A DNA stretch of 64,000 nt from positions 695,782 to 759,781 of the forward strand of contig JAJVDF010000497.1 in the NCBI GenBank assembly GCA_022410635.1, given 5' to 3'. Positions within the stretch are counted from its first letter, which is position 1; each line of letters opens with the position of its first letter. Source of the stretch: Tretioscincus oriximinensis (Eukaryota; Chordata; Lepidosauria; Squamata; Gymnophthalmidae). Made by a program: the position numbers and the translations under genes. Under the pieces are notes generated by a model. That model was not told the DNA's origin. It ran no database searches and was given only the letters and a program-made list of their open reading frames with translations. Below are positions 1 through 11,079 of this stretch, piece after piece.

Positions 1-3000
1 TCTGACCATAAATACTGTAATGGAATTCTGTTGCCAATCTTGTATTTCCTCAAAGCAATTAACAGTGTTTGCTTAATATTCTCTGTTTGCTCATTGAAGA
101 GGTTGCAATAAAAATGGTACAAAGGATTTAGGGTTTTTTTNAAAAAGATTGCAAATGCGTAACAAGGTTCTGTGACTTCTTCTGCTTTGACAAATTTACA
201 AAAGGATGTTTAAGTTGAGTGTTGTCTTGGTGTTTGGAAATTTAATTTTTAACAGATGGTTTTTAGGCAGTTTTCTTCCAAAGCAAAGCTCATTAGCTTT
301 GGCTGTAAACTCTTCAGCCTACCTTCGTTCACAGTATATTTTGATGGTAACTCTTGACTGCAGTATGAAGAGACTACATTCCATTTGTTTCTGTTATAAT
401 TCGTTTGTTTATATCCTTCTGCTTGGCTAGTGGAAAAATATTAGTCTAAAGATATCTCAGATAAATCCATAGCAATGCTATCCACTAAACTGTGCTCGGT
501 ATTGGACCCTCTCAGAATCCTGCTCCTATGGATTAAATGATTGCTTTTACACCACTCTGGCATTTACAAATTTGGGTGTGTAGAGATTATTTTGATTTGA
601 TAATAGAAACGNATTGACAAAGTTCAGTTGACAATCAAAAATTCACTTGAACAGTTTGTGTTTACAAACATCTGGTGGGTTTNCATTTGGGGGATCAATT
701 GAACCCAACCAGCCACTTGCTAAGAGGCATGAACTATTTTGCTTAGCAGTCCATGTTACCCTGTTTTACTCTTGGAAAGGGCTTTTTTAAATGAAAAAAG
801 GGTGTTTTTATTTTCAAATNAGATTGAATGTGGATATCCAGTTGTTCAGCTAAAGAGTTTGCTGCTGAACCAAACAAACAGGCAAACTGAACACAAAAAT
901 TTCATTCATGTACACTTCTGTATGACAAAGTTATTAGNAAACAAATTCTTAAGGCGCATCCAGGCGCACAACTTTTGATTGTCATCACAGCAATCACCCC
1001 AGTGACAGTTATGCTGCTATCCNGAAGACAGCGATAGCAGCGCTAACAATGTGTGCTCAGCTTCTGGATATTCAGGAATCTACCAGGACAAAATTCCCAG
1101 ATGTTCACCTTTCATGCAGGCATGCTACACTGAATTCCTGGATCTGCATCCTTCACATCTTCATGGGGCCTGGTTTGAGCACCACGAATGCATGATGCAC
1201 CTGTTATAATGGGACGGTGCAGTAAAGCCCAGAGAAAAATTGTTCTGGTGGCTGCTTTTCCTCTTGATTTTTAAAAATAGGATATAATTTTTTNATGGTC
1301 TCCTACGGATAGGGTAGTGTGAATGCTGCAGAACCGTGTGGCACTCACACCTTCCTAGGAAAGTGCTAGGAAAGCATTGAACAAAAACAGTTTGTGGAAG
1401 CACTCTTATTTAGCTTGTAAAACGATCATCTTGCTTTGAGAGATAATGAGTTTTTACAATTCGTCTTCAATGAATACCACTTAAACTCTTTTGCTATTGA
1501 GAATAATGATGGGAGAGAAATTTGATGGGTTCCTAAGGAATTAAGTGATTCAACTCAGAAGCTTCAGAGGGAAGGAGTTGAAACTGTTTGGAGAACAATA
1601 AAGAAGTCATGCCCATTAAATGGAAACACGGCCTCAGTCTGCTCACAGAATGTTCGTCATTCTTTGCCAAAAACCTATTCCACCCCTGCAGTTTCCTTGC
1701 CCAGGCTATATGCTGGATCCAGCACCAAAAGACTTGCTATTATGATACCGTCTAGACAAATTCAGCCTATCTGATGTATGCTGTATGTATCCATGCAGTG
1801 CAGTTTGATGGATACTGTTGATGTTAGCAGCAGTTTTTCATGCCAGAGATTCATGTTGATACCTAAGCAGATAAATAAAATTCAGAAAAACTCTTTCAAT
1901 AACTGCTGCACCTCCTAGTCTGAAACAATACAAAACTAAAATGAGATGGCATTTGGGAACTAGTAAGATAATGCAATCATAGACTGTCCCTCAGCATATC
2001 TATAGCTTGCATCTTGCCAGTAGATCCAATGAAACAATCCAAAGACAGACTTTTTATCCATGCACTTCCATCATTTTCTCCAGTAAGTGGCAATAGAGAC
2101 AACTTACCATTTTTCATCCAATGCAACTGAGTCCTAAGCTGCATCCACTTGGCAGATTCTTGCCTGGATGGGAGTGACATGAAGGCAGCTCCACTCCAAA
2201 GGACCATGTCTCTTCAGCAGTCAGTGCACTGAAAATCGCAGATGCTCTACATTTTAGTGGAGTGCATGTTGTCCGCTCCTGTAGCAGATTCCTCCAGGGA
2301 ACTGCTCCCATCTCTGTAAGCTGTGCATGGAACCNGGGACCTGCAGCCATGGTGAGAAGACATGCAAGACCCCATCCAGTGGAAGGGAACAGCAGCCAAT
2401 CAGGCACTAGTGTACAGGACTCACATGAGCAAGAGGTGAGAGTCCCGGATATTGCATCAGGCAGCAGTATGGGATATCTCATGTAAGTGCGGGCAGTGGT
2501 GGCTTTTGACTAAAGCCTTAGACAGCCTTAGACAGAAAGTTGACAATCATATTCTCATACATAGTGACCCTCACAGTCCACAGTGTTTCCCACAGCAATT
2601 ACAAACTTTTCAACCATAAAGGGAAGGACAGGGTGGGTGCTTGGGTGAGTTAGAGAGACACTTGAAGATCAAATGTTTTGAACAAAGCAAACGTCTCAAT
2701 TGATTTTTTTTTCAAATATTTATAAACGAGTTGACACAAAATGTATTCACTGAGTTTGCTTTAAAGCAATGTTCACACGAATGCTCTTGTAAAACCCAAA
2801 AGCACACACAAACACCTTGCCATCCTTTTTAAATTTGTAGTAGTACTTGAAGATCAATATATCTTGATTTAGTTTATGGACCCTGCTTAGATACAGTATC
2901 ATAAGAAAGCAGATTGGGAAAGGCTTCCTCTTAACTATTAGAGATAAAGCTATGAGGCAACAGGCTTAAACTCTGCCAGGAGAATATATAGCTGTAAGAT

Positions 3001-4350
3001 TAGGAGAAGATAAATTCCTACAGCTTCAGAGCCTACACTGCTCCAGTGCTTCTGGAGAAGGAGGAAAAAGTTATTAGATATGAAATTAATTCCATAGCAC
3101 CTGGAACTTTACTATCATAGTCTTGACTGAACTAATCATTTTATCCTCACCTCCTTACACATTTATCCACCAACTAATTCTTTCCCTAATTAGAGAGAAA
3201 TTTGGAGCAATGCTTGTCAGGAAGGTAAGGATTAGGGTTAAGAAAACACTTGTATTTGAAACCCATTGCCTCCCCTGGTCAGTGTGAAAGATCCTTTAAG
3301 AAACTCCCATCCTAGCTAATCCATGACCCACAGCGGGGAGGAGTGTTAACAATTTAGTTTAAAACTCACACTCCCAGACAAATGCATCAAAAACAGCTTT
3401 TCTTCTTTGATTTATAGGTATTAGTTGTTTTTCCAAGGCCTATTAAGGACTCTTCATCATGTACTTGCAAGGAGCATTAAGCTCAAAAAGTTGTTCCCAG
3501 CTCTGTGTTATTCAAAGGCAATTTACACTAATTATTGGAGTCCATGGTGTTACCCATATTAGCAGAATGATCCATCTCAGCAGGCTGANAGTACTTTTAA
3601 AATGCTAATTTACTTTGGGGGTTCAAAAATGGGCTTGTACTAGAGTGGGATTTTATCTGCAGCGTCCTTTTAAATCACAAATCCTTGTCACAGTAGAATA
3701 AGATGTACCTCTTTGAAGAAAGTTAGACTTGCTGCCTAAAAAGCAGAAATACAGAATAGTAGCATGACTTTTCTATCTTATAAAAGCACATGTAAATCAT
3801 TTTTGTAATTTATTGCATTATTTCCATTTGAAGTATCAAACTGGAGTTCTCTGATTATTTTGCCCAAACATGATACCAACTTATTGTAAGATGCTATGTA
3901 TAGCATTTTTGCACTACTCTAGTTTTATTGAGTATTTAAAGCCACTCTAATTATATTCCCTAGACTAAACATATTAACTCACTTTGGACAAGGACTAGCA
4001 AATCAATAAATTCAAGCCCTATTTTATTTGTATCTATCCATATANAGAGTTATCACAAAAGGATGGAAAGGAGTTTGGGAGTGTGTGAAAGGGGAATGTT
4101 CATTGGGTATAGCTTTTAATGCCTTCAGTGTATGGTGAAACAAAAATAAAAATCTCTTTTCCACACCTATTAAAGCTACAAAACTCCTGTTCCATTTTTT
4201 GTAACTATGCATATGAGAATCACTAACACATCCTATGTCCATTCCTTGTACATTAGAGATGGATCATAATAATGTATTACTTTGACATTACAGAAGAGCA
4301 CACTTTGGACAAGGACTATATGCAACCAATTCATTCATTTATTTATTCAC
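1..4350. other. Intergenic DNA, no gene recognised
   Basis: The span is AT-rich, unique-looking sequence with several single Ns. No spliced exon, transposase, RT or tRNA signature was recognised on either strand; short open frames here have no recognisable protein content. A more complex block near 3400-3600 could be a conserved non-coding element but has no specific support. Confidence 0.6.
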
Positions 4351-4355
4351 TTGTT

Positions 4356-4850
4356 GAATCATAGAGTAGGGTCAAAGCCTCTGCCCTTTCAGGTTCAGTA
4401 TATCCATCTCAGACAGAGGACTCTCCAGTCTTTGTTTGAAGACTTCTGTAGTAGAACAACTCACCACATCCTGTGGCAACCTATTCCACTAGTTGATCAC
4501 TGTTTCTGTCAGAATGTTTTTTCTGATATTTAATCTGTATCTCTTGCAGGTTCATTCCATTCCTTCTAGTCCTTCTTTATGTCGATTTCTTTGCACTGTG
4601 AGAGGCAGCGCTTCAAATATTTATAGAATGCTATCTCTTCTTGGTCTTTTCATTTGCAGGCCAAACATCTCTAGATTGTTTNATTGTTCCTCGTAGAGNA
4701 TGGTTTGAAGACCACTCACCATCTTTGTAGTTCCCCTTTGAATTTGCACCAATTTTTCAATATCATTTTAAAAACTGGGGTACTCAGAACTGCATACAAT
4801 CCTCTAAATGCGATCTGACCAAGACATGGGTTATTTCAATTTTTACACAG
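4356..4850 (-). mobile_element. CR1 LINE fragment (3' region), old
   Basis: The sequence resembles the reverse complement of a CR1 3' end (tgaatcatagag near the low end). It tracks the same series seen at 56655-57015: 'gtctttgtttgaagacttc', 'caactcaccac', 'tcctgtggcaac', 'gttttttctgatatttaatctg', 'ttccattc..tctagtcctt'. Translation on the minus strand gives decayed C-terminal RT sequence. It is heavily diverged. Confidence 0.75.
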
Positions 4851-6295
4851 GTTAGCATTATAAAGTCAGATCAATGAGACTGTGTCCATAATAGTGGATG
4901 AGCAAGCCAGTACAGTGCATTGACACCTTGGTATACCAATAGTACAAGTATAAGCAAGTAGCTGAAATACTATGCCAAGCCAATGGAATGGCTTGGTTTT
5001 AACTAGTCTGTGCAAACCTACTTATCTTTTGGGGATTTCATGCCTATGTGTGAATTTCCAAATGACCTTTATAAATAAACAAATAACAACATATGTACAG
5101 GATTTTGCATTGCCTCTCTTCTAGTTTTGAAACAGATTGTTTAATCAGTGACTGAGTATTTTTCTGATCTTGCATATGTGAAAAATGAATGTTTGCCATG
5201 ACTTGAATGCCTTCATTTTGGTTTCTGTCTAATTACCTCTCCCTGGATAAAAGACAGCCGTTGGTTTCTTTGTCTTTNCTATCATGAAACATCTCCTGTT
5301 GTTTACCACAACTGGGAGTCAAGCCTTCACTTTGTTGACAATACCACACCTATCATATTTTTAACATAATGTAATTTAAACCTAAGGACTTTCAGTTTAA
5401 TATTGTTGTTGATTTTTTTTTAAAAAAAGATAAATTAAAAATTAAGAATCATCTTCATTTTTGTTTATGTTTCTGAAACAAGTGTGAGATTTCCAAAACT
5501 TGTTGTCCAAGGTAATCATTTCAGTTTTGGTCCACTTATGTTTTCCACACCCTAAAATGACATTTTGCTCTAAAAAAGACTGAGATTATGGGAATGACTC
5601 TATTGGTAATAAGCCAAGCCCAGAGGTAATTCCCGTACTTCTCACTCTCATGGACTGACAAGCACATAGAGACCTTTGTTCTTTTAAAACTCACGATTAG
5701 TACACTCCTTTTTGCACCTCTAGGTCAGGGTTTGTAGTCTGAGGGATCCCTTTGCATTGGCANCCACAGTTTAAACCATTTTTAGCAACGAGCAGAGGAG
5801 AAGACTTTCCATTGTTTCTCTTTTAGACCTGTGACCACTATGTACCCTTTATTCAATCCCTGTCTAGAATAGCATTTGATCTAGGGCCTCTGGCAGCCAG
5901 CCCAACTTCACTAGGGACTGCTGAGCGAGCAGGCAAACTTGCTAACCAGTTTAGAGCACAGGAGATGTTGGCTGGAAGGGAGCTGTTAATTCTATGCTGT
6001 CACATTGAGGATCCACCTGTCCCACTGGCAAAGTAGATTACCATATTTAAAACCCAGTGTCAGTAGAAGTGCATGTGGTGTATTATACATTTAAAAAATG
6101 GATTTATTGTCTTAATCCCCATCCTTGATTTAAGAGCTCTGTTCGCCCCTATTTCCTCCCTTCAATTTAAGAGCAACTCTCTATCCTGCCCGGACAATAG
6201 AGAAAATATACAGACAGGTATAAGATTCCCTCATTTTCAGTCTTTCATAAGCAAGAAAAAATAACTCCTTTTTTCACAGGCCTTTTCCACACAAG
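4851..6295. other. Intergenic DNA, nothing recognised
   Basis: No exon, repeat family or RNA gene was recognised in this AT-rich stretch. Confidence 0.5.
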
Positions 6296-6299
6296 ATTT

Positions 6300-7070
6300 A
6301 TTTTATTACAGGGAAGAGGACATGTGCTGAAGCAGCAGCAGGAAATCAAGTTGCCGACAAAGGCCAGAACAACAGCAGGAGATAGCAGGGAAGTGCTGCT
6401 GGCTGTGGGGAGCTATAGTTCCTTGAGGGAACCATGAATGCCACCATGTACTGTGACATACTGAAGCAGAGCATGATTCCACACCCTCCGGACATTGGGC
6501 CGCAGGACAGTATTCNAACATGATAACAAATTCGAAGCACACCACCAAAATGACCATTGCCTTGCTGAAGAAGTTGAGATGAAAGGTGATGGACTGGCCA
6601 AGCATGCCTCCAGATATAAACCCTATTGAGCATCTGGGCATCCTCAAAAAGAAAAAGGTGGAAGAGCACAAGGTCTTCAACATCCACTAGCTCTGTGATG
6701 TCATCATGCAGGACTGGAAGAGGATTCCAGTGGCAACCTGTGCAGTTCTAGTGAACTCAATCCCCAAGAGAACTCAGTGTCCAAGAGAACCAAGGCAGTG
6801 CTGGAAACTAATGGAAAATAGTCACATTTTGACCTCAGTTTGCCCATTTTCACTTAGGGTGTACTCACTTTTGTTGCTAGTGGTTCAGACACTGATGGCT
6901 GTGTGTTGAGTTATTTTAAGGGCACAACAAATGTANACTGTTATACAATCTACATTGACTACTTTCCTTTGTATGCAACTGTCACATATTCACTGTTGTC
7001 TCATGCAAAGATATAATACAGTATTAACAAAAATATGAAGGATGAACTCACTTTTGTGATATACTGTATC
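6300..7070 (+). mobile_element. Tc1-family transposon, C-terminal half of a decayed transposase
   Basis: On the plus strand, across frame breaks, the sequence reads LREPMNATMYCDILKQSM, an HDN block (second catalytic Asp, beside an N at 6516), MPPDINPIEHLGILKKKKVE (third catalytic Glu in NPIE) and VIMQDWKRIPVATCAVLVNS. This is the classic Tc1 DDE C-terminal half. The 3' part contains 'gggtgtactcacttttgttg' near 6858 and the terminal 'gaactcacttttgtgatat' near 7045, matching the terminal motif of a Tc1 lineage common in teleost fishes. The N-terminal half and left inverted repeat were not found, so the element is 5'-truncated and dead. Confidence 0.75.
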
Positions 7071-7380
7071 TTATCAGTTATATATCTGTGAAACCAAACT
7101 GACTGAGAAAAGATCCTAGAAGAGGAGAATACAGAATACAGGTGTTCAGAAGGGACTTCCCATCACATCAGATAATCGTAAGATTATAACAAGTGGTTTG
7201 ATACCTTTCCATAAACCTTTCCTGGCAGATGCAAAGATCTAATCCTGACAGAGTAATGTGATGGGAAATCCCCTCTAAACAATTGTACTTCTGCGATCTT
7301 TTCTCAATTGGGCAGGCCTATGGAAAAGTATCAAACCTTTTTTCACTTTTCTGTTTCTCTTCTGTATCTGTTTTAGTAAA

Positions 7381-7461
7381 TATACTGCTCAAAACAATTA
7401 AGGGTACACTTAGTGTACACTGTTATGTTAACGTGTTCCCTTAATTGTTTTGAGCAGTATA
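7381..7461. mobile_element. 81-bp palindromic Tc1/mariner-type MITE
   Basis: Perfect 24-bp terminal inverted repeats (7381-7404 and 7438-7461; left end begins tatactgctcaaaacaatta) flank a 33-bp spacer. The outermost TA on both sides fits TA target duplication. The TIR resembles the 'TACTGCTCAAAA' ends of Tc1-like elements. There is no coding capacity. Confidence 0.8.
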
Positions 7462-7548
7462 ATTAGCTATAGAGGATTGCTGTGTGCTTGCATGGTATCT
7501 GTGGCAAAGGAATTTTGTGATTAAGATTATTTTACCATTTAAGATAGA

Positions 7549-7692
7549 TCTTAAGAACATAGGAGGAGCATTCTGTCTCACACAGTGGCCCACCTGGGCA
7601 GTCTGGAACAGAAGAAGGCAAAATGTGCACCTGTTCTCGATGCCCTGCAAATGGCATTTCAGGAATCCTGCCTGTTGCTCCATCTCAGGGGC
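7549..7692 (-). mobile_element. CR1 LINE 3' end (TTATGTTCTTA-type tail)
   Basis: The plus strand reads 'taagaacatagga', 'cattctgtctcacacagtgg', 'cccacctgggcagtctgg', 'ctgcaaatggcatttcag' and 'cctgttgctccatctcagg', the same order as 35802-36010. The segment between the tail and 'cattctgt' is deleted. Confidence 0.85.
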
Positions 7693-7712
7693 AGTATCAA
7701 GACATCTTAAAA

Positions 7713-7816
7713 GTAGTTCAAAGAAATGGCCATGTTAGTCTGTCCAGAAAATATAGCAAGAAGGTCTCAAAGCACTTAAGGCGACATGAGTTTTCATAGA
7801 CATGTCTATTTCAGAT
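7713..7816 (+). repeat. Old single-arm copy of the hairpin family
   Basis: It contains 'aaagaaatggccatgttagt', 'ggtctcaaagcactt' and 'tttcatagacatgtct..ttcagatgc', homologous to the head and first arm of the elements at 26303 and 34038 but without an inverted second arm. It is diverged and no target duplication was found. Confidence 0.65.
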
Positions 7817-9085
7817 GCTAGGGAACAACTGCCTAGGACCAGACTCTATGGAAAGATAACAGAAATGTAAATGTGAGTGATTATTCAGCTCAAGTACAGT
7901 TCTAGTAGTTAATCCTAAGTGAAAGGAAGTGCCTGGGAGCAAGAAGTACAACTAGGTAAATGTGTTGCAATAAAATTTAAGCAGAAACGTGAATAGAAGA
8001 TCAGTCCAAGAGTGTTTTCAAGAGGCTGTGATGTTAACTGATGTTATAATATGCCAGAAACCATTATCTTTATTCATTCCTTGTCAATGGACTGGAATTT
8101 GTGGATACTATGGTTTCTTTGTTCAATGTCTGCTGTTCAAAGGTCAGAGATGAAATGGCCTCAGAGAGTGAACAGTTTTTTTGTGAACAACCATTTTGAA
8201 TATTTGATTTATACCCATTTATTCTCCGGCACAGAAACTATTATGTTTTCACAGTGTGGAGTGCATTGTTGGTAGTGAATACCATATACCACCTTAGAAG
8301 TTGAGCAAGTGAACATACCTCTAATGTTATGGTTGATGTGATTGGTTCCTATGGTGACGTTTCCTGAGTAGATGTGTTGAAAGGGATGACATCTGGGTTT
8401 GTGGCAGGATCGCATACCTGTCTCTTTGTCTGTACTGTGGCCCAGAAGCAGCTCCTTAATATGGATTAAGGGTAACTGCAGAATGGACATATGTCTACCA
8501 TTCCGTGTGACTGGAAGTAATTTCCCTTGGAGAAAAAAAAGTCTTCTTTAGAGTTTGGTTCTACTGCATCGACATCTGATATTTCAGAATAGGAGAGAAA
8601 TGAAAAAAAATAGAATATTCATTTCTTTTATGTTACATACAGCACATATTGTGGGAATCAGTTTCTAAATCTGCTCAATTATCTTCAGCAGATAAAGACG
8701 GGGCTGAGGAGAGAAAGTGCCGCTGAGTTTATCAGAGAAAGCTTACAGATAGACTGTAATATACAATATCAAAATTAAGCTTAGTTTTCTAGGTGCGGTA
8801 GACTGGGTGACAGAATAACAGTTTTGTAGTTAGATCACACGGCTCGTGTGAATTATATATGCAGTTCTATTATATCAGTCTGCTGCTGTTCTAATTGATA
8901 CAAATCTAACTTGATGAGGGAAGGAAGGGCAGAGACACAGAAAGTTTCTTTATAAAATTATCTTCACTATTGTTTGCAACAGTACACAATTGCATAAGAT
9001 CAGTGCCCCAGAATATGCAAACATGTGTTTCTCTCATTAAATATTATATGCTAATAATATGGGTAGCAGTTGTAATGTTTTTTAG
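7817..9085. other. Intergenic DNA, nothing recognised
   Basis: No exon, mobile element or RNA gene was recognised. Confidence 0.5.
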
Positions 9086-9089
9086 GGTT

Positions 9090-9560
9090 GCAAGGTCACT
9101 GAGGGTAATTAAAGGTTAATCCAGTTTTCAGTTCACAGTGTGTAAGATACGAGTGGCTGTGAAGAAAAACTTGTCACTTAACCTTCAATTCATTACCATC
9201 AGGCACTTGTTTTTTTGCACAGAACTAACATAAACATGCTTTGTTTATCCATTATCCACTGTTTAAGCAGGGTGCATCTTGCAGGTGATAGTTTGGAAGA
9301 TAGATTTGTTGTTACAGATCTAGAAAAGTAGGTGCTGGAATGTATTAATTAAGCAAGCTGGATTTTGATCAAAAATCCTCAGACTCCAATCTAATGGTGT
9401 AATTTCATTAAATGTATTTCACTTGCACTGAGATCTTGTCAAACATTAATGGAGAGCTGTCAGATGTAGTGGTAAAGCCATCCTTTNCCCTATGATAATT
9501 AAAATTCTACCATTTCAGATGTCTGACAGTGGCAACTGGAACTTGGAGGCAAACATGAGT
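9090..9560. promoter_or_regulatory. Candidate conserved non-coding element
   Basis: A block of higher-complexity, low-repeat sequence with homeodomain-type cores (gtaattaaag, tattaattaagc, gataattaaaa), an E-box (caggtg) and a 'gtctgacagtggcaactgga' stretch. It has no coding frame and no transposon ends. The impression of constraint comes only from composition; cross-species alignment would decide. Confidence 0.3.
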
Positions 9561-10289
9561 CAGCAGGCTTCCAATCAGCACTTTTGCTCCATGTGCCCTG
9601 CCAGTCAGATTGAAAGCAGTAAACATTTTAGCACTTAGAGCTGGGTTCAGCTTACCAGACAAAGTTTTCCCACGTCTTGTTCCTAGGAGAAAATAAAGTG
9701 ATAAGTGTTTTGCTCAGCAGTCTACCCAACTTCTACCTCAGTGATGGCAGTGGGGGGTGGCCGAAAGGTGGGAGCGAGGGCTTAGCAAATACAATCAGTC
9801 ACAGGTGCAAAGTGTTTCGGTGAAACACAGTAGAAAGGTTTATGACTTTCCTGAAGCACAGCTATAGATATGTTCCTGTCAGACACCTCCTTAGCACCAT
9901 TTTGTCAGTCTAGGAGAGGTCAAAGTCACTTTTCATGAACTGTGTCAGACGCCATCAACAGATGTATATGCTAACATGATAGGTGGTCATTCTGTTTCTT
10001 ACATACAAAACCTAAGCCCTATTGGGTGTAAATAAAGAAACGGACATGTACCACGAGCAAGAAATAACTGCAAAATAGAAAGGAAGTCTCAATCTTCCCA
10101 TACTAGATTAACCATTTAGTTTGTTTTAAAGTTCCTCTGCAACTGGATGAAAGCTGCAGTGCCCCTGTATTTCTTCATGAGCATTGTCATAAGAATCTAC
10201 AGCCACTGTCAAAATAATAATCACCACTGAGAGGGGAAATAGTTGGATTTCTTGTGTGCTCAGGTTCCTATAGTTTAACTTTGCTGGGA

Positions 10290-10640
10290 GGCTGCTCCAG
10301 GACACGGGTGTGGATGAACTAAAAGTCTGTGTTTGATATGAAATTGAACTGAACATTAATTTGTTTGATGGCAAATTGGAAAATCGAACAAACACCCAAT
10401 TCAATTCAGTTCCAAACTTGTTCCAAAAAATGAAATGCAATTTATCTAGTCAAAGAAGACTAGTTCAAGGGCAAAATTGCACAAATGTGAACTTTTCCAT
10501 TGAATAGCTCAGGTTTAGAAGTGGAGGGACCAGTTCAAGTTCTGATATTTGAACAAATATTTGGTTCAATGCAGATATGGGAACTAATTGGTTTGCTGTG
10601 AACTACAAAGCAACCGAACCAATTCAAAAAATCTCCACTC
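10290..10640. repeat. Unclassified repeat with many ttc/gaac submotifs
   Basis: Repeated short motifs of the form caattcaattc, gaacaaa, ttcgaac and ttggttca run through the stretch. This pattern is typical of decayed DNA elements with subterminal repeats. No clear termini or duplication were found. 570-930 has a weaker version of the same flavour. Confidence 0.3.
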
Positions 10641-10689
10641 TTAAAGGATCCACTCCTGGATATTTTCCAAATTAACATATACTGTATAA

Positions 10690-11079
10690 AAAAAATGGAA
10701 AGCAGGACCTGAGTATCAAAAAACAGGACAAAAGATTGAATTATTTAAAACAGGTGAGAAACCTGAGACCTGGGAGCTGGATGTATCTTGCAGAACCATT
10801 TGGCCAAGGTGAGGGAGGGAGAATGGGGAGGAGGGGTATGGCCGGGATGGGGGTGTGGCCTCAGGGTGGAGAGGGGTATGGTCCTCAAGCGATGTTACAA
10901 ATATCCAAATGGCCACTGGCAGAAAAAAGAGGTTCCCCACACTTGCTTTAATAGAAGTGATTGTTACCTGAGCTTCATGGGAGTTTTAGTCTCCCAAAAA
11001 GGGCATTCCCCAAAATTCCCCTTGTAGGCATCTCTAAATATTGGACATGTCCTGCTAAACACTGATATTTGGTAACCCT
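10690..11079 (-). mobile_element. hAT-like non-autonomous element (one clear end)
   Basis: The right end 'atatttggtaacccta' is the reverse complement of a TAGGGTTACCA-type hAT terminus, comparable to the intact element at 15418-15881. Inside are a G-rich region (10800-10880) and 'cctgctaaacactg'. The left end is decayed and no duplication is visible. Confidence 0.45.
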
